This document shows positions 1-9,876 of a DNA stretch of 64,000 bases, piece after piece. The notes beneath the pieces were generated by a model. That model was not told the origin of the DNA. It worked only from the letters and a program-made list of their open reading frames with translations, and did not search any database. The stretch is from the NCBI RefSeq assembly GCF_009709575.1, contig NZ_WIXO01000001.1, positions 1,302,001-1,366,000 of the forward strand. Reading direction: 5' to 3'. Source of the stretch: Streptomyces taklimakanensis. Its GTDB lineage: Bacteria > Actinomycetota > Actinomycetes > Streptomycetales > Streptomycetaceae. Numbering within the stretch: the first letter of the stretch is position 1; the number at the start of each line of letters is the position of its first letter. The translations under genes and the position numbers were made by a program.

Positions 1-121
1 TGACGACCGTCACCTCGGCGCCCAGCGCCCGCAGCACGCGGGCCGCGGGCATCCCGGAGACGCCGAGGCCGGCGACGGTGACGTGCCGACCGGCGATCTC
101 GCCGGTGGGGTCCTGGATCAT
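1..121 (-). CDS. murD: UDP-N-acetylmuramoylalanine--D-glutamate ligase, N-terminus only (partial)
   Basis: Only the first 40 codons lie in the window; the gene runs off the left edge. The peptide starts MIQDPTGEIAGRHVTVAGLG and continues into a Rossmann-like GLGVSG stretch, as in the N-terminal UDP-binding domain of MurD, which adds D-Glu to UDP-MurNAc-L-Ala in the cytoplasm. The ATG at 119-121 overlaps the mraY stop as ATGA, so the two are translationally coupled. Identity rests on this short peptide plus its place directly after mraY in the dcw cluster. Confidence 0.85.
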   Translation of the reverse strand, partial: MIQDPTGEIAGRHVTVAGLGVSGMPAARVLRALGAEVTVV

Positions 122-1179
122 TTGCCGGCCGCCCACCCTGCGTAGAAGAGTCCGATACCGACGATGGTGCACATGCCCTGGATGATCCAGAAACGGACCA
201 CCACCAACACCTCGCTCCAGCCCTTGAGTTCGAAGTGGTGCTGGAGCGGCGCCATCCGGAACACCCGCTTGCCCGTCAGCCGGAAGGACCCGACCTGGAT
301 GACCACGGACATGGTGATGAGGACGAACAGTCCGCCGAGCAGGGCGAGCAGCAGCTCGGTGCGGGAGACGATGGCCAGACCGGCCAGCGCGCCGCCCAGG
401 GCCAGCGAACCGGTGTCGCCCATGAAGATCTTGGCGGGCGAGGTGTTCCACCACAGGAAGCCGAAGCAGGCGCCCATCAACGCGGAGGCGACGACCGCGA
501 GGTCGAGGGGATCGCGTACCTCGAAGCAGCTCGGACTGCCGGTCAGCGCGCAGGAGTCCTGGTGCTGCCAGACGCCGATGAAGGTGTAGGCGCCGAAGAC
601 CATCACCGAGGCGCCGGTGGCCAGGCCGTCCAGACCGTCGGTGAGGTTCACGCCGTTGGACATCGCCAGGATCATGAACAGCGCCCAGACGACGAAGAGC
701 ACCGGCCCGATCGACCAGCCGAAGTCCTGGATGAAGGAGAGCTTGGTGGACGCCGGGGTCTGGCCGCGGGAGTCGGCGAAGTTCAGCGACAGGACCGCGA
801 AGGCGATGCCGACGATGAGCTGGCCGAGCATCTTGGCCTTGGCGCGCAGGCCCAGGCTGCGCTGCTTGACGATCTTGATGTAGTCGTCGAGGAAGCCGAC
901 CAGGCCCATGCCGGCCATCAGGAAGAGCACCAGCACGCCGGAGAACGACGGCGGTTCGCCGGTGATGACCTTGGTGAGCGCGTAGGCGATCAGCGTCGCC
1001 AGGATGAAGGCGATGCCGCCCATGGTGGGGGTGCCGCGCTTGCTGTGGTGGTCCCGCGGGCCGTCGTCGCGGATGTACTGCCCGTACCCCTTGCGGGCCA
1101 GCAGCTTGATCAGCAGGGGCGTGCCGATCAGGGTCAGGAAGAGCCCGATGACCCCGGAGAAGAGGATCTGCCTCATCAT
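118..1179 (-). CDS. mraY: Phospho-N-acetylmuramoyl-pentapeptide-transferase (MraY)
   Basis: MraY moves phospho-MurNAc-pentapeptide from UDP onto undecaprenyl phosphate, making lipid I at the inner face of the membrane. The 353-residue product is strongly hydrophobic with about ten membrane segments. It has the family motifs in order: HHSKRGTPTMGG (44-55), LDDY (97-100), NLTDGLDGL (178-186), KIFMGDTGSLA (250-260) and PLQHHFELKGW (311-321), which carry the catalytic Asp residues and the HHH-like motif. Two ATGs are adjacent (1177-1179 and 1174-1176). Both overlap the murF stop, so the true first residue could be either. The downstream murD start overlaps its stop. Confidence 0.97.
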   Translation of the reverse strand: MMRQILFSGVIGLFLTLIGTPLLIKLLARKGYGQYIRDDGPRDHHSKRGTPTMGGIAFILATLIAYALTKVITGEPPSFSGVLVLFLMAGMGLVGFLDDYIKIVKQRSLGLRAKAKMLGQLIVGIAFAVLSLNFADSRGQTPASTKLSFIQDFGWSIGPVLFVVWALFMILAMSNGVNLTDGLDGLATGASVMVFGAYTFIGVWQHQDSCALTGSPSCFEVRDPLDLAVVASALMGACFGFLWWNTSPAKIFMGDTGSLALGGALAGLAIVSRTELLLALLGGLFVLITMSVVIQVGSFRLTGKRVFRMAPLQHHFELKGWSEVLVVVRFWIIQGMCTIVGIGLFYAGWAAGK

Positions 1180-2579
1180 CGGCCGGCGACCTCGCCCTCG
1201 ACCAGCGCGAGCGCCACCTTCTCCAGGCCGGCCGACCTGGAGGCCTTCACCAGTACCACATCCCCCGGCCGCAGATCGTCGCGCAACAGGTCGATTGCCG
1301 CCTGAGCGTCGGACACGTGCACCGACTCCTCACCCCACGAACCCTCGTTCTTGGCGCCCATGTCGATCCAGCGGGCCTCCCGGCCGCCGACCGCCACGAG
1401 CTTGCTGACGTTGAGCCGGACGGCCATCCGTCCGACCGCGTCGTGCTCGGCGAGCGACTCCTCGCCGAGCTCGGCCATCTCGCCGAGCACCGCCCACGTG
1501 CGACGCCCCTTGCCCATGGCGGCGAGCGCGCGGAGCGCAGCCCGCATGGATTCGGGGTTCGCGTTGTAGGCGTCGTTGACGACGGTCACGCCGTCCGAGC
1601 GCTCGGTGACCTCCATCCGCCAGCGGGAGAGCGTGCCGGCCTCGGAGAGCGCTGTGGCGATCCCGTCGACGGGCATGCCCAACTCGTGGGCTACGGCGGC
1701 CGCGGCGAGCGCGTTCGACACGTGGTGCTCACCGTACAGGCGCATCGTCACATCGCCGCACCCGGTGGGGGTGTGGAGGGTGAAGGCGGGCTGCCCCTTC
1801 GGGGTGAGTCGGACATTCTCGGCGCGGACGTCGGCGTCCTCGGACTCGCCGAAGAAGACGATGCGGGCGTCGGTGCGGGCGCGCATGGCGCGCACCAGGG
1901 GGTCGTCGGCGTTGAGGACGGCGATCCCGCCCTCCTCCGCCGGGGGCAGGGACTCCACCAGCTCGCCCTTGGCCTGGGCGATCTGCTCCCGTCCGCCGAA
2001 CTCGCCGATGTGCGCCGAGCCGACGTTGAGGACCACGCCGACGCGCGGCGGGGTCAGGCCGGTGAGGTAACGGATGTGGCCGATGCCCCGGGCGCCCATC
2101 TCCAGCACCAGGTGACGGGTGCCCTCCTCGGCTCCGAGCGCGGTCAGCGGCAGACCGATCTCGTTGTTGAGCGAGCCGGGCGTCCACACGGTGGGGCCGT
2201 GCCGCCGCAGCAGTTGGGCGAGCAGGTCCTTGGTGCCGGTCTTGCCCGCCGAGCCGGTGAGGGCGACGACGGTGGCGCCCAACCGCCGTACGACGTGCCG
2301 GGCCAGGGCCCCCAGGGCGGTCTCCACGTCGTCCACGACGATCGCGGGGACCCCGACGGGGCGGGAGGCCAGCACGGCCACCGCGCCGTCGGTCACGGCC
2401 TTGCCCGCGAAGTCGTGGCCGTCCACGCGCGCGCCGGCGAACGCCACGAACAGCGCGCCGGGGACCACCTCGCGGGAGTCCTTGACCACGGGTCCGGTGA
2501 CCGTCGCGCCCGGATCCGGTATGTCGTGGGGCCGGCCGGAGACGGCTTCCACGATCTCTGCGAGGGTCAGCGGGATCAT
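1176..2579 (-). CDS. murF: UDP-N-acetylmuramoyl-tripeptide--D-alanyl-D-alanine ligase (MurF)
   Basis: MurF joins D-Ala-D-Ala to UDP-MurNAc-tripeptide, the last cytoplasmic step of peptidoglycan precursor synthesis. At 467 residues it has the usual Mur-ligase length. The ATP-binding loop GSAGKTGTK sits at about 109-117, the central-domain MGARGIGHI follows near 161, and the substrate-stabilising NDAYNANPESM stretch lies near 336. The start ATG overlaps the murE stop, and the murF stop overlaps the mraY start. It is thus the middle of a run of 4-nt overlaps typical of a tightly coupled dcw operon. Confidence 0.97.
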   Translation of the reverse strand: MIPLTLAEIVEAVSGRPHDIPDPGATVTGPVVKDSREVVPGALFVAFAGARVDGHDFAGKAVTDGAVAVLASRPVGVPAIVVDDVETALGALARHVVRRLGATVVALTGSAGKTGTKDLLAQLLRRHGPTVWTPGSLNNEIGLPLTALGAEEGTRHLVLEMGARGIGHIRYLTGLTPPRVGVVLNVGSAHIGEFGGREQIAQAKGELVESLPPAEEGGIAVLNADDPLVRAMRARTDARIVFFGESEDADVRAENVRLTPKGQPAFTLHTPTGCGDVTMRLYGEHHVSNALAAAAVAHELGMPVDGIATALSEAGTLSRWRMEVTERSDGVTVVNDAYNANPESMRAALRALAAMGKGRRTWAVLGEMAELGEESLAEHDAVGRMAVRLNVSKLVAVGGREARWIDMGAKNEGSWGEESVHVSDAQAAIDLLRDDLRPGDVVLVKASRSAGLEKVALALVEGEVAGR

Positions 2580-4300
2580 GACGTGCTCTCCCCGGTGTCC
2601 CCGCTCCCCGCCGCGGCCCGCCGCTCGGTCGCCCGGCGGCGCTCGATGGCCTCGCGCAGCACCTCGCGGTCGTCGAAGGGGCGGATGACGCCGGCGATGT
2701 CCTGACCCACCTCGTGGCCCTTGCCGGCGACCAGCACGGTGTCCCCGGGCTCGGCGCGGGCGACGGCGGCATCGATCGCGGCGGCCCGGTCCTCCTCCAG
2801 CAGCACGGTGCCGCGCTCGTGGATCGGGACCTCGGCGGCCCCCGCGAGCATGGCGGCCAGAATGGCCAGGGGGTCCTCCGAGCGGGGGTTGTCGGAGGTC
2901 AGCACGGCGGTGTCGGCCAGTCGGGCCAGGGTGGCGCCCATGGCGGGACGCTTGTGCGGGTCGCGGTCGCCACCGCAGCCGAGCACCGCGTGCACCCGGC
3001 CGTCGGTGACCTTGCGCAGGGCCCTCAGCACGGAGTCGACGGCGTCGGGCTTGTGCGCGTAGTCCACGACCGCCAGGTAGGGCTGTCCGGCGTCCACGCG
3101 CTCCAGACGCCCGGGGACCCCCGGCACCGCGGCGACGCCCCGGGCGGCGGTCTCCAGGTCGATCCCGGCCACCACCAGGGCGGTGATGGCCGCGAGCGCG
3201 TTGGAGACGTTGAACGGTCCGGGCAGCGGGGCCGCGGCCCGCGCCGTCTCGCCGTCGGGGCCGACGACGGTGAAGGTGGAGCCGAGCGGACCGATCTCCA
3301 CGTCCCGCGCCCGCCAGTGGGCGTCCGGATGTCCCTCGGCGGAGAAGGTGGTGACGGGGACCTCGCTGACGCCGTCCGCCAGCCGCTGCCCGTACTCGTC
3401 GTCGAGGTTGACCACGCCGGCACGGGAGCGGGCCGAGGTGAACAGCTGTGCCTTCGCCCGGAAGTAGTCCTCCATGTCCGGGTGGAAGTCCAGGTGCTCG
3501 GGGCTGAGGTTGTTGAAGACGGCGACGTCGAAGACGCAGCCGTCCACCCGGCCCAGCACCAGCGCGTGGCTGGAGACCTCCATGGCCACCGAGCGGACCC
3601 CGCGCTCGCGCATCACGGCGAACAGCGCCTGGAGCTCGGTGGCCTCGGGGGTGGTGCGCTCGGACTTGATCCGCTCGTCGCCGATGCGGGACTCGACCGT
3701 GCCGATCAGCCCGGCCGGTTCCCCCTCCTTCGCCGCCGCGCGCAGCCCGCCCTCGACGAGGTAGGCGGTGGTGGTCTTGCCGGAGGTGCCGGTGATGCCG
3801 ATCTGCAGCAGGTCCCGACCGGGGTGGCCGTAGATGGCGGCGGCCAGCTCGCCCAGCCGGTCGCGCGGGTCGGGGACCGTCAGCACGGGCAGGCCGGTGG
3901 CCGCGGCCCGTTCGGTGCCCGTCGGGTCGGTGAGCACCGCGGCGGCGCCCAGCCGGGCGGCCTGGACGGCGAAGTCCGCGCCGTGGAAGCGGGCGCCGGG
4001 GCGGGCGACGTAGATGTCGCCGGGACGCACCGCGCGCGAGTCGTGGGTGATTCCGGTGACGGCCACGTCCCCTGGGGGGGCCGTGACGTCCAGCTGCCGG
4101 GCCAGCTCCGCCAGCGGAACGGGGACGACCCGCTCGGGACGGGGTGGGGCCGGAGGCAGGGAGGAGGTCTGATCAGCGTGTGGCACGGCGGTGAGCGTAC
4201 CCGGCCGGTCCGTTCCGTCGCGAAGCGAGGGGCCGGACGTGCCGGAGGTTCCGCCGGTGGCGCCGGCGCGGTTCGAGGGGTCGTCGGTGATGGTTCTCAC
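2576..4300 (-). CDS. murE: UDP-N-acetylmuramoyl-tripeptide synthetase (MurE)
   Basis: MurE adds the diamino acid to UDP-MurNAc-L-Ala-D-Glu. Visible motifs are the P-loop GTSGKTTTA (171-179), NNLSPEHLDFH (264-274), YAHKPD (415-420) and DNPRSEDP (471-478). The DNPR motif is the one associated with diaminopimelate rather than lysine; streptomycetes use LL-Dap. The product is 574 residues because of a roughly 60-residue Gly/Ser/Thr/Pro-rich N-terminal extension. I kept the GTG at 4298-4300 because GGAAAG lies about 6 nt upstream. The internal GTG at 4184-4186 would give a more usual length but has no ribosome binding site. A 27-nt gap separates it from ftsI. Confidence 0.95.
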   Translation of the reverse strand: MRTITDDPSNRAGATGGTSGTSGPSLRDGTDRPGTLTAVPHADQTSSLPPAPPRPERVVPVPLAELARQLDVTAPPGDVAVTGITHDSRAVRPGDIYVARPGARFHGADFAVQAARLGAAAVLTDPTGTERAAATGLPVLTVPDPRDRLGELAAAIYGHPGRDLLQIGITGTSGKTTTAYLVEGGLRAAAKEGEPAGLIGTVESRIGDERIKSERTTPEATELQALFAVMRERGVRSVAMEVSSHALVLGRVDGCVFDVAVFNNLSPEHLDFHPDMEDYFRAKAQLFTSARSRAGVVNLDDEYGQRLADGVSEVPVTTFSAEGHPDAHWRARDVEIGPLGSTFTVVGPDGETARAAAPLPGPFNVSNALAAITALVVAGIDLETAARGVAAVPGVPGRLERVDAGQPYLAVVDYAHKPDAVDSVLRALRKVTDGRVHAVLGCGGDRDPHKRPAMGATLARLADTAVLTSDNPRSEDPLAILAAMLAGAAEVPIHERGTVLLEEDRAAAIDAAVARAEPGDTVLVAGKGHEVGQDIAGVIRPFDDREVLREAIERRRATERRAAAGSGDTGESTS

Positions 4301-4327
4301 GGGTCGCTTTCCGTTCGGTGCCGGGGG

Positions 4328-6334
4328 TCAGTCCCCGGGGTCGAAGGTGACGGGCAGACGGGGTGGCTCGGATCCGGTGGGGGGGATCCGGAGCGCCTTG
4401 AGGGTGTACTTCATGACCTCCTGGTAGACCGGGCCGCACACCTCGCCGCCGTGGTACTCGCCCTTCTTCGGGTTCTGCACGGCGCAGTAGACGGTGACAC
4501 GGGGCCGGTCGGCCGGGGCGAAGCCGGCGAAGGAAGCGGTGTAGCCGTTGTAGCGGCCGGTCTCGGGGTCCACCCGGTTGGCGGTGCCGGTCTTCCCCGT
4601 CACCCGGTAGCCGGGGATCCGCGCCACCGTGCCGGTCCCCGTGTCGTCGGCCACCACGGACTCCAACATGGCGGCCAGCGTCCGGGCGGTCTTCTCGCTG
4701 ACGACACGGGTCCGCTTCGGCTTCGGCGCCGGGATCCAGGTCCCGTCGGCGGCGGTGGTGCCGCGCACCAGGGACGGCTCGACGCGCACGCCGCCGGCCG
4801 CGACGGTGGAGTACACCGACGCCGCCTGGACGGCGTTGACGGACAGGCCCTGTCCGAAGGGGATGGTGTACTGCTGGGAGGCGTTCCAGTCCTCGGGGTC
4901 GGCGAGGATGCCGGGGGTCTCGCCGGGGAAGTCCAGGCCCGTCTTCTGCCCCAGACCGAACTTCCGCAGGTAGGAGTGGAGCACCCGGTTGGTCTCCGCC
5001 TGGGTGTCGCCGAGCTGCTCGACGGCCAGGATCGTGCCGATGTTGCTGGACCTGGCCAGCACCCCGTTGAGGGTGAGGTACAGGGTGGGGTGGTCGTGGT
5101 CGTCCGCGAAGCTCCGGTCGGCCCGCGGCAGCCGGTTGGGCACCACCACGTGGGTGTGGGGGGTGGCGACGCCCTCCTCCAGCACCGCGGCCATGGACAT
5201 CACCTTGCTGGTGGAGCCGGGTTCGAAGGCGTCCTGGAGCGCGGGGTTGCCCAGGGCCGAGGCACTGGCCCTGGACAGGTCGTTGGGGTCGAAGCCCGGG
5301 GCGGTGGCCAGGGCGAGGATCTCCCCGGTGCGCACGTCCTGGACGATCACGTAGCCGCCGTCGGCCTCGGAGTCGGCGACCTGCTCGTCCAGGGCCCGCT
5401 GGGCGGCCCACTGGATGTCGCGGTCCAAGGTCAGCTCCACGTCGGAGCCGGGCTTCGCGGGTTGCTCGTCCTCGCCCGCGGTCGGCACCTGACGTCCACC
5501 GGACTGGGCGTACGTGATCTTGCCGTCCTCCCCGGCCAGCACCTCGTCGTACATCGCCTCCAGGCCGCCGCGGCCCTCCCCCTCGGCGTTGACGAACCCG
5601 AGCACGCCGGCCGCGAGCCGCTCGTTGGGGTAGACCCGCTTGGCGTGCTCCTCGGAGTACACCCCGGACAGCACGTGGATCCCGTCGCCCGTGTGCTCCC
5701 TGGCCAGTGCCCGCTTGAGGTCGGTGATCTGCCGCCAGACCTGCGGGGAACGCTGTCGGGCCAGGAGGACGTAGCGGGTCCCCTCCCGGGAGAGCCGCTC
5801 GACGAGGGTCTCCTCGTCCACGTCGAGGATCGGGGACAGCAGCTCGGCCGCCTGGGCGGGGGCGTCGGCGACCTCGGTCTGTTCGGGCGTGAACAGGTAG
5901 GGGTCGGCGGTGATGTCGTAGGCGTCCACCGTGGTGGCCAGCGGTACGCCGTCGCGGTCGGTGACGGTGCCGCGTTCGGCGGCGAGCGGGACGGTGATGT
6001 AGCGGTTGACGTCGGCCTTGTCCGCGTAGACGCTCGCGTCCACGGCCTGCACCTGGAGCAGCCGCACCGTGAAGGTCAGCATCACCAGGGTCAGCACGAC
6101 GCCGAACAGCCTCAGCCGGGGTCGGTGGCCGACCAGCCGGATCGTCCCCGGCGGCCTGGGCCGGGAGGTCGTTCGGGCGGGACGGGCCGGACGGGTGCCC
6201 CCGCCGGCGCGGGCCGCGGCGCCACCGGTTCCCCTTCCGCTTCCACCAGTCCCCCGGGAACCGCCGGCTCCCCGGGGGCCCCCGGCTCCCCCGACCGGAC
6301 GCCGGTCGGGTGTGCGGCGCGGGCGTTCGCTCAC
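4328..6334 (-). CDS. ftsI: Septal peptidoglycan transpeptidase FtsI (class B PBP)
   Basis: This is the division-specific D,D-transpeptidase that cross-links septal peptidoglycan outside the membrane. The 668 residues comprise a cytoplasmic tail rich in Gly/Arg/Pro (1-70), one membrane anchor (about 75-93), a PBP dimerisation domain, and a transpeptidase domain with STSK (374-377, catalytic Ser), SSN (429-431) and KTGT (571-574). All three active-site motifs are intact. The ATG at 6332-6334 overlaps the ftsL stop. The long Gly-rich tail is common in actinobacterial FtsI and is probably disordered. Confidence 0.97.
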   Translation of the reverse strand: MSERPRRTPDRRPVGGAGGPRGAGGSRGTGGSGRGTGGAAARAGGGTRPARPARTTSRPRPPGTIRLVGHRPRLRLFGVVLTLVMLTFTVRLLQVQAVDASVYADKADVNRYITVPLAAERGTVTDRDGVPLATTVDAYDITADPYLFTPEQTEVADAPAQAAELLSPILDVDEETLVERLSREGTRYVLLARQRSPQVWRQITDLKRALAREHTGDGIHVLSGVYSEEHAKRVYPNERLAAGVLGFVNAEGEGRGGLEAMYDEVLAGEDGKITYAQSGGRQVPTAGEDEQPAKPGSDVELTLDRDIQWAAQRALDEQVADSEADGGYVIVQDVRTGEILALATAPGFDPNDLSRASASALGNPALQDAFEPGSTSKVMSMAAVLEEGVATPHTHVVVPNRLPRADRSFADDHDHPTLYLTLNGVLARSSNIGTILAVEQLGDTQAETNRVLHSYLRKFGLGQKTGLDFPGETPGILADPEDWNASQQYTIPFGQGLSVNAVQAASVYSTVAAGGVRVEPSLVRGTTAADGTWIPAPKPKRTRVVSEKTARTLAAMLESVVADDTGTGTVARIPGYRVTGKTGTANRVDPETGRYNGYTASFAGFAPADRPRVTVYCAVQNPKKGEYHGGEVCGPVYQEVMKYTLKALRIPPTGSEPPRLPVTFDPGD

Positions 6335-6759
6335 GGGCCCTCCTCTCCTGCCTCGATCTCGGGGGCGGGCTCGGGAACGCCGCGGACGGTGCCGTCCGGG
6401 AGGATGAACACCGGGTTCCCGCCCGGCACCATGCCCAACTCGCGGGCCCGTTCGCTCAGTGGTCCGGGCGCCGAGTGGGAGTCCAGCTCCTGCTGGAGCG
6501 CCTGCTCCTCCTCGGCCAGCTCCTCGGCCTGCTTCTCCAGCTCGTCCAGTTCGAAGGAGCCCTGGTTGACGGCCGCGTTGAGCAGCAGCAGGGCCAGCAG
6601 TCCGGAACCGAGCAACAGGACCACCAGCAGCACGAAGGGGGTGCGGGCGGGCGCGGAGGGCCCGCCGGCGGGCACCAGCCTCGCCAGTCGGGTCAGCCTC
6701 TGCTGCGGGGTCGGGGGCCGGTCCCGCCGGTCCCGCCGGTTCCTCGGTGTGTCCTTCAG
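6331..6759 (-). CDS. ftsL: FtsL-like septum formation protein, start uncertain (CTG or GTG)
   Basis: A small bitopic protein lies between rsmH and ftsI, the usual ftsL position. With the CTG at 6757-6759 it has 142 residues: a basic N-terminus, one membrane helix (about 41-60), a Glu/Leu-rich coiled coil (about 67-93), and a C-terminal [18 protein letters not shown] stretch typical of FtsL/DivIC-like proteins. No ATG exists in this frame. The CTG overlaps the rsmH stop (CTGA) but has GGAGGAG only about 2 nt upstream. The alternative GTG at 6673-6675 would give 114 residues, begin just before the membrane helix, and have only a weak GCGAGG site. The stop overlaps the ftsI start. Confidence 0.8.
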   Translation of the reverse strand: MKDTPRNRRDRRDRPPTPQQRLTRLARLVPAGGPSAPARTPFVLLVVLLLGSGLLALLLLNAAVNQGSFELDELEKQAEELAEEEQALQQELDSHSAPGPLSERARELGMVPGGNPVFILPDGTVRGVPEPAPEIEAGEEGP

Positions 6760-7712
6760 GGCTCCTCCCGGATGCGCTCGGCGCCGCGCAGGCGGGCGGG
6801 CGCGGCGCGGCGGTTCTCGGCGACCTCCTCCTCCGTGGGGAGTTCGGCGCCCCGGGTGAGCAACCTCAGCCGGGGCTGGTAGCGCTCGGGCACCACCGGC
6901 AGGCCGGGGGGCGCGGTGTTCGCGGCCCCCGCGGCCAGCACCCGCTTGACCAGGCGGTCCTCCAGCGAGTGGTAGGACAGCACGGCGATCCGGCCGCCCA
7001 CCGCCAGTGCGGCCACGGCCGCCGGCAGCGCCCGTTCCAGTACGGCCAATTCGCCGTTGACCTCGATGCGCAGTGCCTGGAAGGTCCGCTTGGCGGGGTT
7101 GCCCCCGGTGCGCTTGGCGGCCTGCGGCAGCGCGTCGCGGATCAGCTCCACCAGGCGGGCGCTGGTGGTGAAGGGCTCCTTCTCCCGCTCCCGCACGATC
7201 GCCTCGACGATCCGCTTCGCCTGCTTCTCCTCGCCGTAGGCGCGCAGGACGCGCACCAGCTCGCCCGGTGGGTAGGTGTTGAGCACCTCGGCGGCGCCGA
7301 CGCCCTTCGTCTGGTCCATCCGCATGTCCAGCGGCGCGTCCCTGGCGTACGCGAAGCCGCGCTCGGCCTCGTCCAACTGCAGGGAGGAGACACCGAGGTC
7401 GAACAGGACGCCCTGGACGCGCGGCGTCCCGAGCCGGTCCAGCACCTCGGGCAGTTCGTCGTACACGGCGTGCGCCAGCGTGACCCTGTCGCCGAAGGGG
7501 GCCAGTCGCTCGCCGGCCAGCCGCAGGGCCTCCGGGTCGCGGTCCAGTCCGATCAGCCGCAGCCCGGGGAAGGCGGCCAGCATGGCCTCGCTGTGCCCGC
7601 CGAGCCCGAGGGTGCAGTCCACGACGACGGCGCCGGGCCCGTCCAGGGCGGGTGCGAGCAGATCCAGACAACGCCGGAGCATGACCGGGACGTGCCGCTC
7701 GTTGGTGCTCAC
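6756..7712 (-). CDS. rsmH: 16S rRNA (cytosine1402-N4)-methyltransferase RsmH (MraW)
   Basis: RsmH uses SAM to methylate N4 of C1402 in 16S rRNA. The 318-residue length is the family norm. [14 protein letters not shown] (32-45) is the SAM-binding loop, GLDRDPEAL follows at 55-63, and [19 protein letters not shown] begins near 101. The C-terminal [10 protein letters not shown] and [11 protein letters not shown] signatures are also present. The open frame continues upstream to 7859, but the GTG at 7710-7712 gives the canonical [12 protein letters not shown] start with GAGGAGAGAG about 6 nt ahead, so I chose it. It is the first gene of the minus-strand dcw run. Confidence 0.97.
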   Translation of the reverse strand: MSTNERHVPVMLRRCLDLLAPALDGPGAVVVDCTLGLGGHSEAMLAAFPGLRLIGLDRDPEALRLAGERLAPFGDRVTLAHAVYDELPEVLDRLGTPRVQGVLFDLGVSSLQLDEAERGFAYARDAPLDMRMDQTKGVGAAEVLNTYPPGELVRVLRAYGEEKQAKRIVEAIVREREKEPFTTSARLVELIRDALPQAAKRTGGNPAKRTFQALRIEVNGELAVLERALPAAVAALAVGGRIAVLSYHSLEDRLVKRVLAAGAANTAPPGLPVVPERYQPRLRLLTRGAELPTEEEVAENRRAAPARLRGAERIREEP

Positions 7713-8179
7713 TGGACTCTCTCCTCGAGCCGGCCCGTACGGCCGGGTCCCCGCCCGCTCGCCATGGGAAAGCGGCCGGTGGCGCCGGGGAAGGGACGCC
7801 CGTGGCCGGGAGCGGGAGGAGGCCGGACCGTACGCGGCCGTACGCGCGCCCGCGCACATGTGTCTGGAACGGGAAACGGGGAGCTCGGCGCGTGATCCCG
7901 GCTCCCGCTTCGCGTCACTTTAGTCCACTCGTCCCGCCGGTCAACCAACTGGTCAGGCGCGTCACGACCGCCGACCGGCCCGACGCGCCGGGTCCGCCGT
8001 CCGCCCCGGGCCCGTCCGCGGACCTCGCGGGCGGCCCCGTCCTCCGCCCCTCCCCTCCCGGGGGATTCGCCCGGACGGACCCCGCCCGACGTGTGGTGTG
8101 CCTCACAGCGGAGCGCGTTGACCGATTTCGCCCACCCCACGGCGAGCCGGACCGAGAAGAGGCGGTTACGGTCATAGGC
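7713..8179. other. Divergent intergenic region between rsmH and the carbonic anhydrase
   Basis: About 470 bases with no gene I can support. It holds the leader and promoter of the dcw run, and at its right end the probable leaderless promoter of the carbonic anhydrase: TACGGT at 8167-8172, 7 nt before the ATG. The left part has several CGTACG-type palindromic words (around 7734-7744 and 7829-7846) with no assigned role. The open frame from 7859 into rsmH has no ribosome binding site. Confidence 0.6.
7917..7944 (-). promoter_or_regulatory. Predicted sigma-70-type promoter of the dcw run
   Basis: On the minus strand TTGACC (7939-7944) and TAAAGT (7917-7922) are separated by 16 bases, a good match to HrdB-type consensus. 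Transcription would begin near 7910, giving a leader of roughly 200 nt before rsmH. This is inference from sequence only. Confidence 0.5.
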
Positions 8180-8710
8180 ATGCCATCGTCTTCTCCCGAG
8201 GGCCCGGTCACCGACCGCCTCATCGCAGCCAACCGACGTTACGCAGCGGAGTTCACCGACCCGGGCATGGACGCCCGGCCGGTGCTGAAGGTCGCCGTGG
8301 TCGCCTGCATGGACGCCCGTCTGGACCTGCACGCGGCTCTTGGCCTGGAACTGGGCGACTGCCACACCATCCGCAACGCCGGCGGTGTGGTCACCGACGA
8401 CGTCATCCGCTCCCTGACCATCAGTCAGCGCGCCCTGGGCACCCGTTCGGTCGTGTTGATCCACCACACCGGATGCGGCCTGCTGAACCTGACCGAGGAC
8501 TTCCGGCACGAGCTGGAACTGGAGGTCGGCCAGCGACCGTCGTGGGCCGTGGAGTCCTTCAAGGACGCGGACCAGGACGTGCGCCAGTCGATGGAGAGGG
8601 TGCGCACCTCCCCGTTCCTGCCGCACACCGACGACGTGCGGGGCTTCGTCTTCGACGTCACCACGGGTCTGCTGCGGGAGATCGACCCGGTCGGGGACGC
8701 GGGACGGTGA
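8180..8710 (+). CDS. Beta-class carbonic anhydrase
   Basis: Predicted cytoplasmic zinc enzyme that interconverts CO2 and bicarbonate. The 176 residues include CMDAR (43-47), which supplies a zinc Cys and the Asp/Arg dyad, and HHTGC (95-99), which supplies the zinc His96 and Cys99. NAGGVVTDDVIRSL between them is the conserved beta-CA helix region. It is shorter than plant-type or E. coli Can enzymes but matches the compact actinobacterial subclass. The open frame begins far upstream; the ATG at 8180 gives the family-typical N-terminus. No Shine-Dalgarno sits at the right distance, but TACGGT lies 7 nt upstream, so the mRNA may be leaderless. Confidence 0.9.
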   Translation: MPSSSPEGPVTDRLIAANRRYAAEFTDPGMDARPVLKVAVVACMDARLDLHAALGLELGDCHTIRNAGGVVTDDVIRSLTISQRALGTRSVVLIHHTGCGLLNLTEDFRHELELEVGQRPSWAVESFKDADQDVRQSMERVRTSPFLPHTDDVRGFVFDVTTGLLREIDPVGDAGR

Positions 8711-8850
8711 CGCGGGAGCCGATCTGTGTGAAGAATGCGTGAGTGACGGCCCCTCCCCACGGGAACTCCGGGGGCGAGGTGCGGGTTGTTCTGGGTGGGC
8801 CGGTCGCCCGTGAGGGGGCCGGCCCATGGGATTGGGCCGAGGAGGGCCGG

Positions 8851-9875
<1,025 letters not shown>

Positions 9876-9876
<1 letters not shown>

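Noticed and set aside
2714..6859. A 1381-codon open frame on plus across the dcw genes
   Set aside because: It is antisense to murE and ftsI, is composed of Gly/Val/Asp/Arg/His as expected from complementing high-GC3 genes, and lacks any known domain or ribosome binding site.
7713..7859. N-terminal extension of rsmH to 7859
   Set aside because: The extra residues are not family-like and the GTG at 7712 has a strong ribosome binding site and canonical N-terminus.
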